Assembly (NCBI GenBank): GCA_049999805.1
Contig: JBNGIO010006294.1
Span: forward strand, 201,108-265,107
Length of the DNA: 64,000 nt
From: Folioceros fuciformis
Taxonomy: Eukaryota > Anthocerotophyta > Anthocerotopsida > Anthocerotales
Reading direction: 5' to 3'
Position 1 is the first letter of the stretch. Each line of letters starts with the position of its first letter. The notes beneath the pieces were generated by a model, which saw only the letters and a program-made list of their open reading frames with translations, ran no database searches and was not told the origin of the DNA. Made by a program: the position numbers and the translations under genes. This document shows positions 50,525-63,432 of this stretch, one piece after another.

Positions 50525-50681
50525 CGGTTACGCGCATGGTACAAGGCGTCGCGGCAAAACCGTATGTGTGCTGGCTACCTTTAGGCGTATGATGTTCTTC
50601 GGTTTAGGGTTTAGGGTCATAACATGCCACGTAGGATTTCACACGAATGAAGCATTTATCGCTTCGGACATTGAGACGCAG
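50525..50681 (+). repeat. Inverted repeat, right arm (partner 49331-49483)
   Basis: Plus-oriented copy of the left arm, separated from it by about 1.04 kb. It carries two plant-telomere-like tttaggg units (around 50601-50618) not present in the left arm. Confidence 0.75.
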
Positions 50682-50748
50682 GCAGTAAGTAAAATGGGCA
50701 TACAGTATCATCCACTCCTACAGCACCGCATGCATGTGCGCAAGCAAG

Positions 50749-52943
50749 TCATGAGATTGAGCGTCTAACGTACTGCTGTACCATCTCCTGGGAGAAGGGG
50801 TAGAGGTGCGCTTCGCGGGTGCCCAGGAAGGTGCTCCAGATGAGGTGCACGCTCTCTAGCTTCGGGCACGCACGCTGCAGGCTTGAAAGGTGCTCCAGGG
50901 ACAGAGGCGGCCTTGATTCCAGGCGAAGGCGTTTCAGGGAAGGCAGGGTCCACGACTCGAACTGGCACAGCTGGAGGTCCCCGAACACGCCCAGCGCTAT
51001 GGCTGTTAGGGAGCCCAGATCCTGCGTGCAAGAACCAGAGAGCCCACATGAGCTGGCATAGTACTTACACCTGACACGGTATGTGGTGGAGGAGGGAAGG
51101 ATGGGGGTCTCATAGTGACGGACCTTGAAGTATGAGGCCACGGCGGGAGGAAGGCCCGGGTCCGAAGGGGGCTCCACGTCGCTGTGCAGGTCGATGGCCT
51201 GGGATGGAGAGCGTGGTCAGACAAAGCGTCAGCCATAGGACATAGTTAGTGATGCGCATGAAGGAAAGGGAAAGGCACTTTGAGCATTACTACTTCTCAC
51301 CTCCAGGTTGGGGCAGGCTGCGGATAATGCTTCAATAGTTGCCCCCGAGAGTTCACATCGATTGATTGCTATGGCTTGGAGAGGTGGAGGGCCAGCTTCG
51401 ATCAACGCCATCAGTTCCTGCACATGTAACATGTTACCACACGTCCTCGGCTGGCTCCGTTACACAAGAACATAAACGGAAAGGGGGCTGGGACTGCGTT
51501 TACTCGGTTGTCTAACCTTGTCACCACATCTAGCGTGCTCTTGCCAAATGATTTCCGACTTCATCGACTGTCCGAAAGATCTGTGGAAGAGCTTGTGGTC
51601 AGCACATTTTTGGGGCATCAAGGTGAAGAAAGCAGGTGATGTCGATGACTTACGGCATTCGCAGTTCTATGGAAAGAGTGTTTAGCTTGGGGAGCGCTCC
51701 AAGCTCAGCCAAAATCCTCCGGTACACAATTCTGAAGGTCACATGCTGGAGCCATTCAATAAGCACAGGAAATGGACATTAGAAGACAGGACGGAACTCC
51801 AAACATTATAGAGTGAGCTGTATTGGTTCGACACTGAAATCCACATGCCTGCAACACAAGGGTCACGGAGGCCAGGTCAGGGCAAAGCTCATGGATGTCT
51901 GTGAACGCTTTGTCGGTGAGTTGGCCACAGCCGCAGTGTGTCACGAGAGACCCAGTCCTTTCGAACTGAATGTCTCCATTTTGGAGGAATCCAATTGTAC
52001 GATTTGACTGCCGGCCTCCACACACATGTTGCAGCCGCAATGTGTGCAGGCGTGGGCAGCTCTTCAGAATAAGCCTGTCATCAGAAATCTTTTCGAGCCA
52101 TCAAAGAGGCGACTACCCTGGGCGAGCCTGCAACAATACCAAGCTAACATCTATCACCAGCAACAGCAACAGGGATTTGATAGACCTCATGGTATCAAGG
52201 AGGACAGGCAGCATCTTCATGGTGATGACAAAAACAAGGATGCCAAGAAATGACTCACTGCACGGTTTGATCACTCAGGCGTGAGGAGCTCACATCCACA
52301 TCTCCCAAATACCTGCGGCCAAAAAGCACAATCATCCTCTCCACAACGTACGTCGAGGAAGCAGCACTCTTCAACCGACGGCACCGGCACCTTCACCTCA
52401 CCTTCCCATAACCATCTTTTCAGCAACAATCTCCAGGAAGTTGTTCCTGTGTACCAAGGACTGCATGGGAGACGGTGTGCGAGGAGAGCAACCAGCGTCA
52501 TCCCACTGGACCGGCAGAAAGTCCACATTCAGAGGGTTTAACAGGGAACTCTGCAGGCTTCTTGGAGTTTTGAACTTGGCAAGAGGTGAGTGTGCGGCAG
52601 GGTTTATCCACTGCTTTGGAAGCGGCGTCTTCGGGTTCCTGGGAGGCACTGACGTTTCGGAACCTTCCTTCCTCGGAGCATCATCGTCCAAGGCCCAGGA
52701 CCGGAGCAGCGAGGAATCCTGAGCCACATCCCGCCACGTTCTGCACATCAGGACCATTGATGAGCTTCCATCGGCGTGCCAGAGCACGGGCCTGCCGAAC
52801 CAACACCGCACCAAATACATATCGACTTGCCGGGACAGCCAGACATACTTGCACACAGCGGCCGCTGCTACAATGTCCCTTGGAGCCGTCAGGCGCTGGA
52901 TGATGAACGCCACCACGTCGCGCACACAAACCGCTGTTTCCAT
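50749..52943 (-). CDS. F-box / leucine-rich-repeat-like protein
   Basis: Eight exons on the minus strand: 52943-52402, 52312-52259, 52074-51849, 51745-51654, 51580-51517, 51417-51301, 51198-51124, 51021-50749 (480 residues). The N-terminus (VRDVVAFIIQRLTAPRDIVA then VCKYVWLS and MCRTWRDVAQDSSLLRSW) resembles an F-box, which would dock Skp1 in an SCF ubiquitin ligase; the match is loose. Later exons encode LRR-type repeats: LILKSCPRLHTLRLQHV, DIHELCPDLASVTLVLQ, LGALPKLNTLSIELRMP, ALSAACPNLE, and LPSLKRLRLES with LQRACPKLESVHLIW. Intron 3 starts with GC (TTGCAG|GCATGT) and is needed to keep the frame. Target proteins are unknown. It is divergent from the ABC1-kinase gene, with 1.1 kb between starts. 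Confidence 0.75.
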
Positions 52944-54076
52944 CCCTCACCACCGGAAGCTCGTTCCCAAATCAAGCTCCGACCGCCTTCAACACTACAA
53001 TCTGCCGATTCTCCTGACGCCGATCAACCCTCATCGCGGACACACGCTTGCAGCCTCCACCCCAGCCGCCATCAAACCATCCCAGCGAGAAAACATCTCA
53101 TCCAACATCCCGACTACACTCCCTGTGGACTTGAAAGGAATAACGGCTCCTACAACGGAAGAGATATTTGAACTGCTCTGGTGGAATGGTCAATTCGATT
53201 GAACCAATATTTTTTAGTTGAACGGCAAAATCCTGGTTGGGAATCGAACCCACGTCGACTAATGGATGCGAGTGCGAGGTATCATGTCTTCCAGCTGAAT
53301 CTTCACAAAGCTCAGTTCTCACGCATCCCTGTACTACAAATATCATTAAAATATATGAAATTTTTATCTAAATTTACTAGATATAGCATACTATATACGG
53401 ATTATTTAAGAACAATAGTCAAAGAAGAGAAATGTGTAGAAAGACCAGTGATGCCTCCTTTCCTCTCCAGCACGTATTTTAAGCTGGTCATGTATGTACG
53501 TATCGTATGTGAGTGATTTTCATACGTATGGTGCTGGTATAATTCACAGGCGTACGTCTCAACAAGCTTTACGCCACATGCTCTCCTTATTGGGGAAATT
53601 GTTATTACCTTGTTTCCTTGGTGCCTTCTGGACAGGCGATTGGCGAACATGTGGTTACCGATCCAGCGACGGAATCTCCGTGTGAGACGACGAAAACGAA
53701 CCTCACACGTGGGGATGCTGGCAACCAACGCCAGAAACTGGCATCCAGGAAATGCGTCTGCCGTGGAGGCTGTTACTGAGGATCGAGACACAGGATCTTT
53801 GTGCATGATCGATGCGTCGTTTGTGTCTCGTTCCCAACCTCCACAGCAAAGGCTTCCAGGGCTCGCCCCGTCTGCTTTGCAAGAATTCGGGAGCTTCATT
53901 TGTGGATGTAGGCATCTAGCAGCGAGAGCAGTTGATTCCAAGTGGAAGAATTGCTCCGGCGGCGGAGGAAGGTGCGGTGCTGGTTTCTGTTTCTCGAAGT
54001 CAGTAGCCTGTGCCTGAGTCTAAGCGGAATTCAGTTTTTCCTCATTCGTGTGAAAGGCGTGTCACTGCAGTTCAGG
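52944..54076. promoter_or_regulatory. Divergent region between F-box/LRR (-) and ABC1-kinase (+) genes
   Basis: It should contain both promoters. An AT-rich patch lies at 53330-53410. Open frames here overlap on both strands and match nothing. A tRNA T-arm-like motif at 53235-53255 was examined and rejected. Confidence 0.4.
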
Positions 54077-56835
54077 ATGACGAGAGACTTTGTGGTCATG
54101 CATCCCGTGCTGTGGATGGAGGATCGGATGAAGGATCTGGCAGGCGGTTTGCTGGACGTGCAGAGACGAAGGGACCACTTCGAGAGTTTCCGAGCGCTTG
54201 CCCTAAGGAAGCATCGGACCGTAGAGCGGACGTGGGAGTTTTGGAGCCGAATGGTGGATATTTATGCTGGTTACAAGGTGAGGGACGTCCTCCTTCACGA
54301 AGATACGTTTTCAGCACTATCACGTGCTGCTGCAGCCTCATGCTTTGTTGCCGGACCTGACGATCGTTTCGCAGTTGACGCAAGTTCGGTCGGCATTCGT
54401 GACGGATAAGGCTGAATTGGACCGGATATGGGACCGACAGCATGAGAAGGGTGCCGATCAGCTCTATTCCATGTGTGTGGAGATGAAGGGCTTTTTCCTC
54501 AAGGTCGGCCTGCTCTGGGGAAGTGGCTTGTACTGCGGTGTACTTTTGTAAGGGGTCTTGCTGACTCGTATGCTGTTGAATGGACGATGACAGACAGCTC
54601 AAATTTTAGCTAAGCCTGACTTGGCACCGATGCAATGGGTCAAAAAACTTGTCGTCCTTTGCGACCAAGCACCAGAGACTCCCTTTGAAGTCGTGCAAGC
54701 AGCTTTGGAGAGTCAATTTGGAATGCCACTGGGCGTTGTGTTTGACAGGTTTGACAGAAAGCCTATCGGATCTGCATCTGTGGCTCAGGTTTGCTGCCTC
54801 CTGGCACGACACGACTAGGTGTTTTCAGGAGCTGTTGCAATGGGGTGCTGCTAAGTCTTTGTCTTCGGGCTCTCAAATGTTGTCCAGCTCACGAGGTTGA
54901 ACTCCTGCAGGTTCACAGAGCACGTCTGAAGGGTGCCTTAGGAGACGTTGCTGTGAAGGTACGTGGGAATACAACACCGGTGTGTTGGCAGGGGTGTGTA
55001 AACGAGGAAGAGGTGAGCATCTGTTTTGCGGACTTTGCAGGTACAGCATCCAGGGGCTGAGGAGCTCATGATGACAGACATTAGGAATCAGAAAGCGTTT
55101 GCAGGATTTCTCCAACGATTCGATGTCAAGTTTGATCTTGTCACAGTTGTACAAGAAATAGAAGATCAGGTATACTGGTCTTCATAGAGCCTACGCAGGC
55201 CTTAAGGTTGTTATCCATGATTCTGTTCTTCGCGATTGAAGACTATTCAAGGGTTCCAAACATTTTGCAGGAAGAATAATGTATCCTCATATGCTGAACT
55301 TGTTTCAGGTAGCGCATGAGTTTGATTTCAGGAAGGAAGCACGTTCAATGGATAGAATTGCTCAAGCTCTGTCGGTCAACGGAAAGTCACCGGTTGCTGT
55401 GCCTCGTTCTGTTCCAGGGATGGTTTCCAGGTGAACAAGAGCGGGTTTGGGCCCTTCTAAACTGGCGTGTTGTTTTAGTTTAGTTGGTCTGCTTGCTGCT
55501 GAACGAGTCTGAGTGACTGTGACCGCGTGATTGATGACTGTCTTATTGTCATGCAGGCGAGTGTTGGTCATGGACTTTTTGGAGGGAACTCCAATCATAA
55601 AGTTAGGAGATGAAATGGCTAAGCGAGGAATCAACCCCAACGGGAGGATTGCAACCATGGCCAAGAAGTAAGTGATCGGCTTACAGCAAGCAGTTTAGAC
55701 AAGTGTGTGGGGGTTGATCAGTGCAGCGGCTGTTCGACGAGTCGTGTACTCATCCGGCTTTTTGTTGCAGGAATATGATAAAAGATTTAACGACGGCGTA
55801 TGGTCAGATGATCTTAAGAGACGGGTTTTTCCAGGCAGATCCGCATCCAGGAAATATTCTTGTCAATGGCCAGGGAAAGGTATGTGGTCGTCACAGACCC
55901 TCTGCTTGTAGCTGCCAGTCCAGATGCTTGCAAGCTGATAAGCAGAATTGGTGTGAGGGTCATTTGCTCCTTCTAGGAATTGAGAAGCTGATGAAATTTT
56001 TGTTGAAAGGTTGCACTGCTGTGTCACAGAAGCTGACAAATTGTTGGTGAAAGGTTGCATTGCTGGACTACGGACAGACGAAGGAGTTAACGCGACGGGA
56101 GCGACTTGGATTTGCTAAGGTCGTTTTGGGGCTGGCAACCTCCAATGTCACTCAACTGGGTACATCGTTCAAGTATGCCTGTCTGCTTTGACTGTGTTCA
56201 GACCACGTACTTCGCTATGGTATGTGCTACTAATGGGTGAGCGTTGTGGCTGGCAGGGAGCTCGGAATAAAAACCGACAAGTCTGCAAGCGAAGACCCGC
56301 AGTCGTTCAAGACCTTGGCTACGCTCATATTCGACACCCAACTGCCTCCAGGAATGACGGTAGCAAGCCCTTTCGGCGACGACACGATATTGAAGGCGAT
56401 CTCTGTGGATGTGAGCACCCACCAAACCTCTTTCTACGGTTGTGACGCAATTTGGATTCACCGCTTTGTCCTGCTGTGCAGAACTTTCCGAAGGACATGT
56501 TCTTCGTATTAAGGACTGTGCACTTGCTGAGGGGATTGAGTATGGCCATGGGCGTTCCGTACTCGTCGTCCCAGATGTGGAAATCTCTGGCCGAAGAAGT
56601 ATTGACCTCTGCAGGCGAATTGCCAAATCCTTCTCCCTCCTCCCAGTCTCTAGGTAAAGGCCCAGTCTTTTCAGCAATCTGCAGTCACAGTTGAACTGTT
56701 GTATCAACAGCAGTTTAATTTTCTGCGGCTGTTGCAGATCATCAGTTGAGGTCTGCGAAGTCAAAGGAGGGAACTCCTAGGAAATTTATGCGGGACAAGA
56801 GGAGAACATACCGCAGAGAGTCTGAATCATCCTAG
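54077..56835 (+). CDS. ABC1/UbiB-type atypical kinase (ADCK-like)
   Basis: Twelve exons: 54077-54277, 54375-54503, 54594-54788, 54911-54958, 55041-55169, 55309-55430, 55557-55667, 55771-55879, 56054-56172, 56257-56410, 56482-56653, 56738-56835 (528 residues). ABC1 motifs appear in order: KTAQILAKPDLAP at the KxGQ position, GSASVAQVHRARL (Ala-rich loop), DVAVKVQHPG with the ATP-contacting Lys, EFDFRKEA, VLVMDFLEGTPI, FFQADPHPGNIL (catalytic region) and LLDYGQ in place of DFG. Family members are linked to prenyl-quinone metabolism in mitochondria or plastids. No presequence is visible at this start, so a 5' exon may be missing or the protein may lack one. The Gly of KxGQ is Ala, possibly a subfamily trait. 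The C-terminus is basic. Confidence 0.9.
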
Positions 56836-57098
56836 GCAGGCGTATTCTGTACCTTCGCAAGTTGGTGGGTGGACATGCCCCACGGTCTCTGGCCATCTCT
56901 CTTTCTATGTATCTGTAGTCGGTGACGTCATTGGAACAAAATGCCTCCTCCCGAGATTCTTTCATCTTGGAATAATTTATGATTCCATTTATGGAAGCGC
57001 TCCCGGGTCTAATTCCCATTGCCTTCGGATGCACTGAACGTGTCAAGGTACATAGTCCGCGATGGACGTCAGTTGTGAACATCTTCAGCAAGTGAGCT

Positions 57099-57991
57099 AT
57101 GGACAAATCCGTGGAAGAAGATGTCCCCGTCCAAGGGAGCACGACATTGGCTGCCGCAGAGAACACGATATTGAAAGAGGTGCTTGACAAGCAGGAGTCT
57201 CTCGTAGAAGGGCCCGCAAAGGTTAGCTTGCCTGAGGGTGAAGCTACAGCAGCCTTCCAAGAGGACGTGCGGCGACAGGAATCTGCCTTGGAGCAGTATC
57301 GAAAAATTCAGGAGCAAAGCTTTCCAGACCTACCAATCATAACTGGCCAGCAACTGCTCAAGCTGGTCGCCACTGTGAGAACGTCCAAACACTTGAGTTT
57401 GCGATAGCTAGACGTGTTGCTTGCAAGACAAGCCCTTGATCACTTCCTTTCGTTCGCAGAACTCCGTTGGACTCGAGAAGGGTGCGGTATTGGTGGATTG
57501 CCGATCGGATGCTGAACGCAAGGTTCATGAAGCGTGACACATCGCACATGTTGCAGACTCTTCCGCCACCAGGGCTGAGCACTTGGATTGAACGCAGGTT
57601 TCCATCATCCCGGGCGCAGTGGGGAAAGCAGAGATAGAAGGAAAGTTCTATCAGTTTGCAGATAAGGAGGTCATCGGCTACTGGTACGCCTCACACAAGC
57701 TCCTTTTACTTTGAACCTGTCGCAGGCTTTTCCTCACCAGATCCTCGCTGTCTGCAACTCAGTGCGATTGGAAGGCGATCCGGCAATTTCCTCAACAACC
57801 TGTTGAAGAGGCATCCCCAGCTGAAAGTTCTGAACCTGGCAGGAAGTCTGGTGGACTGGGTGCACCTGGGAGGTCCCCTCGTGGATGGTGTAACTGGGGC
57901 CCCAACAACCCGGCTTGACCTCGGTGGCAACAGTTGGCTCCCCTACTTGCCTACTACCAGAAAAGTCCACTTAGTGACCGAAGCAACGTGA
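57099..57991 (+). CDS. Rhodanese-domain protein
   Basis: Four exons: 57099-57374, 57460-57522, 57598-57683, 57763-57991 (217 residues). The first ~60 residues are acidic and Gln/Glu-rich. A rhodanese-like domain then runs GQQLLKLVA, AVLVDCRSDAERK, VSIIPGAV and the active-site loop GYCAIGRRSGNFLNNLL, with the catalytic Cys followed by a six-residue loop. It ends VLNLAGSLVDWVHLGGPLVD. Rhodaneses transfer sulfane sulfur or act as sulfur or redox adaptors; the substrate is not predictable. All exon joins keep phase and the active-site Cys codon is rebuilt across intron 3 (TG|T). It starts about 260 bases after the ABC1-kinase stop, in the same direction. Confidence 0.82.
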
Positions 57992-58954
57992 CGGTGCATG
58001 TTACATACTTCAGATGTTCACAATTCACTCGAGAAGAAAGTACTGTACCCATGGACGTTGATCACAGCAGCGGCAAGCATCTTAGATAGGGACATCGTTC
58101 ATGATCAAACGCGTGGCCAGACATTCACACACACCAGCCGAAGCATTGTCTCACATAAAGTCATAGAAAAGGAACTATCACACGAATGCAATTTGAGAAC
58201 TAGTGTCATTGTGTGGACAAGACGTAGCTCAACTGTGGCATTTTGGCACTTGGAGAAAAACTGCAAGCCACTGCGACTTCTGGCCACGAGATTATTGCGA
58301 AGCTCCAGCTGCAGTCACGAACAAACGACCAGTCCCACAACCATTCTGTCCACAACACTTGCATCCATCTATCCCGGGGGAGCTGCATGCTCCCTGGAAG
58401 CACGTCAATTGTCCAAAACAGGTCCATATCTTACAGCTGCAAGTCCAATCACAACAGATAACACTCTCAGGTACACGGCAAGCAGACGTTACTTCCATGC
58501 ATGTCTTCAAAAAACTGAAAAGGGGTAGGTAGCCCTGCGAGAAACCTGCACCTTGGAAGGTCTACACGAATCGACTCGTTTACGGACAGCACAGCCTGCA
58601 TGGATGAGGTTGAGATTCTTAGCCAGGAATGCCAGACAGGGCAGGGAAGCAAGAGTACATTTTCATCGGAAATACAGCTGCAAGTTCAGAACTTGCACAA
58701 ATTGCTGATTGCTATATCTGCCTTTTATAGTCCTTGCTGGAACTCCCTCCGTCGGATGTTGCACGTGAATTGCTGTCCAAAAGGATCAAATAAATCAACA
58801 TTTCATACAAGAAAACACCTATCAATCCGTTTTCAGAAGCAAGGATATAAATGGATGTGGCTGTTCTTCCTTGGTGAAAGCCTGGGACGTATGACGGGTT
58901 CCCTCCAACGAGACGCCCAACTTGTTCTCTAGACAGCCTAAGCAGAATTCGTCA
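57992..58954. other. Intergenic region with a Cys-rich frame on the minus strand
   Basis: No supported gene. The minus strand 58292-58510 has a frame encoding a cysteine-rich stretch (see findings). Plus-strand frames here are unsupported. Confidence 0.4.
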
Positions 58955-59517
58955 CAACATGACTGTTTCGCATGGCGAGCTGTGAGCTCGCTTGCAAAAA
59001 AAATGTCGTATAACCAAAAAAACAATATATGGGAAGCATGTGTCACACAACTATGAGCCGGCTTGCAACCAATGAGAGGCTGAAGGTCTTACAGCGGAAA
59101 ACTCGGTACATGGCAGTCATACCTTACCCATCCGTGAGGTCGCTGGCAAAAGATAAGGCTGACAGTCTAGCGAGAAAAACCCGCTACATGACAGGCATAT
59201 GTCACCATCTGTGAGCTCGCTGGCAAAATATTAGGATGAATGTCTTACAGCAAAAAACCGCTACATGGCAAGCATATCTCACCCATCCGTGAGGTCGCTG
59301 GCAAAAAATAAGGCTGAATGGCTACAACAAAACCAGGTACATGGCCAGCATATCTCACGCATCCGTGAAGTCGTTACAAAAATTACAACAGAATGGCTAA
59401 AATAAAACCCGCTACGTGGCAGGCATATCTCACCAATCTGTCAGGTCGCTGACAACACATAAGGCTCAATGTCCTACAACAGAAATCTGCTACATGGCAA
59501 GCATTTCTCACCCATCT
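58955..59517. repeat. Diverged minisatellite with ~77-base unit
   Basis: About seven copies of a unit running roughly atggcaagcatatctcaccc, atccgtgaggtcgctggcaa, aaataaggctgaatg..., ctacaacaaaacccgctac. Copies differ by many substitutions and small indels. The last partial copy overlaps the 3' end of the small ORF ending at 59508. Confidence 0.88.
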
Positions 59518-59669
59518 TTGATTCTTTTCAGAAAACTCTCAGCCATCCTTCGAATGACTTTATTCAATTTGTAGCCAACAAATACTCCAATCGTGAAACT
59601 TGCAACTGCAACCTTGGAGCAGGTTACGGCTGACACGGGAGTATTCCGGTTGATGTTGAGCATATTCAT
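59508..59669 (-). CDS. Small single-pass membrane protein ORF, unknown
   Basis: A 53-codon frame starting MNMLNINRNTPVSAVTC with one hydrophobic segment (VAVASFTIGVFVGYKL) and a basic tail (NKVIRRMAESFLKRIKDG). A polypyrimidine-plus-AG stretch (tttttcccttggcag) directly precedes the ATG on the coding strand, so this is probably a 3' exon of a gene whose first exon I could not place. I do not recognise the family. Its stop codon lies inside the 77-bp repeat. Confidence 0.4.
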   Translation of the reverse strand: MNMLNINRNTPVSAVTCSKVAVASFTIGVFVGYKLNKVIRRMAESFLKRIKDG

Positions 59670-61236
59670 CCTGCCAAGGGAAAAAGGTATCAAAAACTGA
59701 TATCAGCGTGTAAACCAGGTTAGGCAGGCGCTCGACACAGAAATTTCAGGCAGTGTCAGAGTACAGACTACTACTGCATGTGCTTCCACTAAAACAGGTT
59801 ACCCTATCAACCTGTGAATCCAGGAAATTAAGAGGACAATTTTGGTCGAGCCTCAAACACAGCGTGACTGACGCGAAGTCTGGGATTCCAAACTAGAATT
59901 TTCTAGGTTGTACCTTCCTTTTATTTGTTCTTTCAGCTTAGATTTCTTGCCTCCAGGGGCCCCCCAAGGGAGGAGGCCTTTGGAGACACTAGCCGGGGCT
60001 GCCGTCTTATCTGCCTTGCTCCGTTTTATCCCTCGGAACTTGTTCGTGTTGCTTCTGCTACGTTAAACGCACTTTCATGCAAAGTACTGGCAGCCATAAA
60101 TGAGTCTATCCTAAGAGAGTAGTTCCAGACAGATCATGACCCTGAGATACTAGGTTAATCTCGAAGATCTACTCCCCGACTGAATAAAGCTTCCCCGTCA
60201 GACAGCCAAGAAACATCTGCAGTGCGCAGTCCTCTTAATTTGCAAGCCAGCTGTGACTTTGCAGACAAAAGCGCTGCTTTCGTGCCTTCTTGTAGATCTC
60301 TATCCCATACTTCTAGCGAAAAGCATCCAATCGCAGAAAGGAGTTCCCACCAGCCACGCGGAGAAAGAAAAACAAGCGCTGTCTACATCCACGACAAAAA
60401 CTACCTCCTCACAGAACACGCTACACCTTCCCTTCCGCCGCGAACTCCTGTTCAATTCCGCTCCAACAGAACCAGCGAGACCTAAACACGACAAACACCA
60501 ACGAATTGTTCATCCATTGCGAAACCGCACATGATCCACCGTTTCAAGGAACCAATTCTCCCGCAACAATCTCAATTCCAGCCACGCCACCCACATCACA
60601 GCTACGCCTCACCACATCAACTGCCGCCTGACACCACTCCCGCCACACCCGCACCTCCCCGTGCACGAATGCCGGCACAGAACATAACCAGCCTCCTAAC
60701 CGGGATTTGCACAGCGAGCAGAGAAGAGATGGCGCATTCTCCACAGGCTAAAGCGCCGAGGAAGACGAGAGGCGAAGCTCATTCTCAGGCGCGCCCTTCT
60801 TTCGCTCTCTCTGTATCTCTCCACGCCCAGCATCGTGGCCGTCCAGAGCCTCGTCCGGATCGGACGGTGTGCCCCGCTCGGGTCCGAACCGGCGTGCTTC
60901 GGCATCCAGGCTCGGAAGAATCTGAACAAGATAGAAAGGAGAGAGGAGTAGATGAGAGATCTGGGCGCCTCTAATGCGCCTGCTTTGGCTGCCCATTGGT
61001 AGCGTTAGGGGAATTGCGGCGCCTGGTGATGCCCTTGTGCTGCAGTTGATCTCGTTCTGCGCTTGTTTTCTTTGTCTCAAATCCAATCTTTAGCTATGCT
61101 GAATGCACAGATGCAAATGCAGATGCAGAATCGAATGGAAATGCGCAGCATCTCCGTTGTGTCGCTGTAGGCAGGTGAGGATCTGTGCGTGCGGCAGCAT
61201 CCAGGGAAAAAGCGCTAGAGGAGGAGAAGCAGAAGG
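59670..61236. other. Intergenic / divergent region upstream of PBGD
   Basis: Contains the PBGD promoter and leader (with imperfect gatgca repeats near 61108-61130). The minus strand at 60700-60930 is open and basic (MFRFFRAWMPKH...), possibly a first exon of a minus-strand gene, but I could not connect it to a downstream exon. Confidence 0.4.
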
Positions 61237-62823
<1,587 letters not shown>

Positions 62824-63432
62824 TGGTCGAGAACCAAGCTTGGACGTATATCTGGCAAGCTTCCCCTAATATGGCGAGTGACAATTTTGACGGATCATGA
62901 AGGCTATCCTGACTCCTGTGGGCTAGTGAAAGTTGGGTCCATATTTTAGAGGTTGCCTGCCATATGCTGGCAAAGCCAATTCTGTTGGAACACCGACATA
63001 ATTGAGTTCGGTCCCACTCAAACACTTCATGATGCGATGCGATGGCACTGGCGACTAATGCAAGACCAGTGGATACGACCATCTCTTGTACTAGGCGGAA
63101 TCAAAGTGGTTTAACAGTACAAATTTTCAATGGATAACAAAGGAGGAGATAGTGAGGATCTGCGCACAATGCTCTGCCTTCCCGCCAGAACCAGCTCTTT
63201 TGAAGCCCATTCTGTAGACGCAGGTCGCAGGTGTATCTTGCCGCATCATCGACATGGCCTGCAACTGTTCCCATGAATCCACTAAGCATACCTGGATATG
63301 GCAACCCACACAAGAAACTAGTTGTAACTTTTGCAAGAGATGGAGGCGTAACACATCTGGAAAACAAGGACACCAGTGGAGTGGGTATCAACGCAGACAA
63401 GTGACGTACCCACTGGCAAACACATAAATTAG
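62824..63432. other. Convergent 3' region
   Basis: 3' UTRs of PBGD (+) and the partial minus-strand gene. No other feature seen. Confidence 0.5.

Larger units (their letters stand above)
48816..50748. other. Intergenic region with minisatellite and inverted-repeat pair
   Basis: Lies between the GMI1-like start (-) and the F-box gene's 3' end (-). Holds the GMI1-like promoter, a 29-bp minisatellite and two inverted 150-bp copies, listed separately. Frames within 50250-50590 are GC-rich but unsupported. Confidence 0.5.

Noticed and set aside
50601-50618. Telomere-like tttaggg repeats
   Set aside because: Only two units inside one arm of the inverted repeat; too short for an interstitial telomere.
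53220-53300. Possible tRNA on the minus strand (gtgggttcgattcccaa T-arm)
   Set aside because: No matching acceptor, D or anticodon stem could be drawn at the correct spacing.
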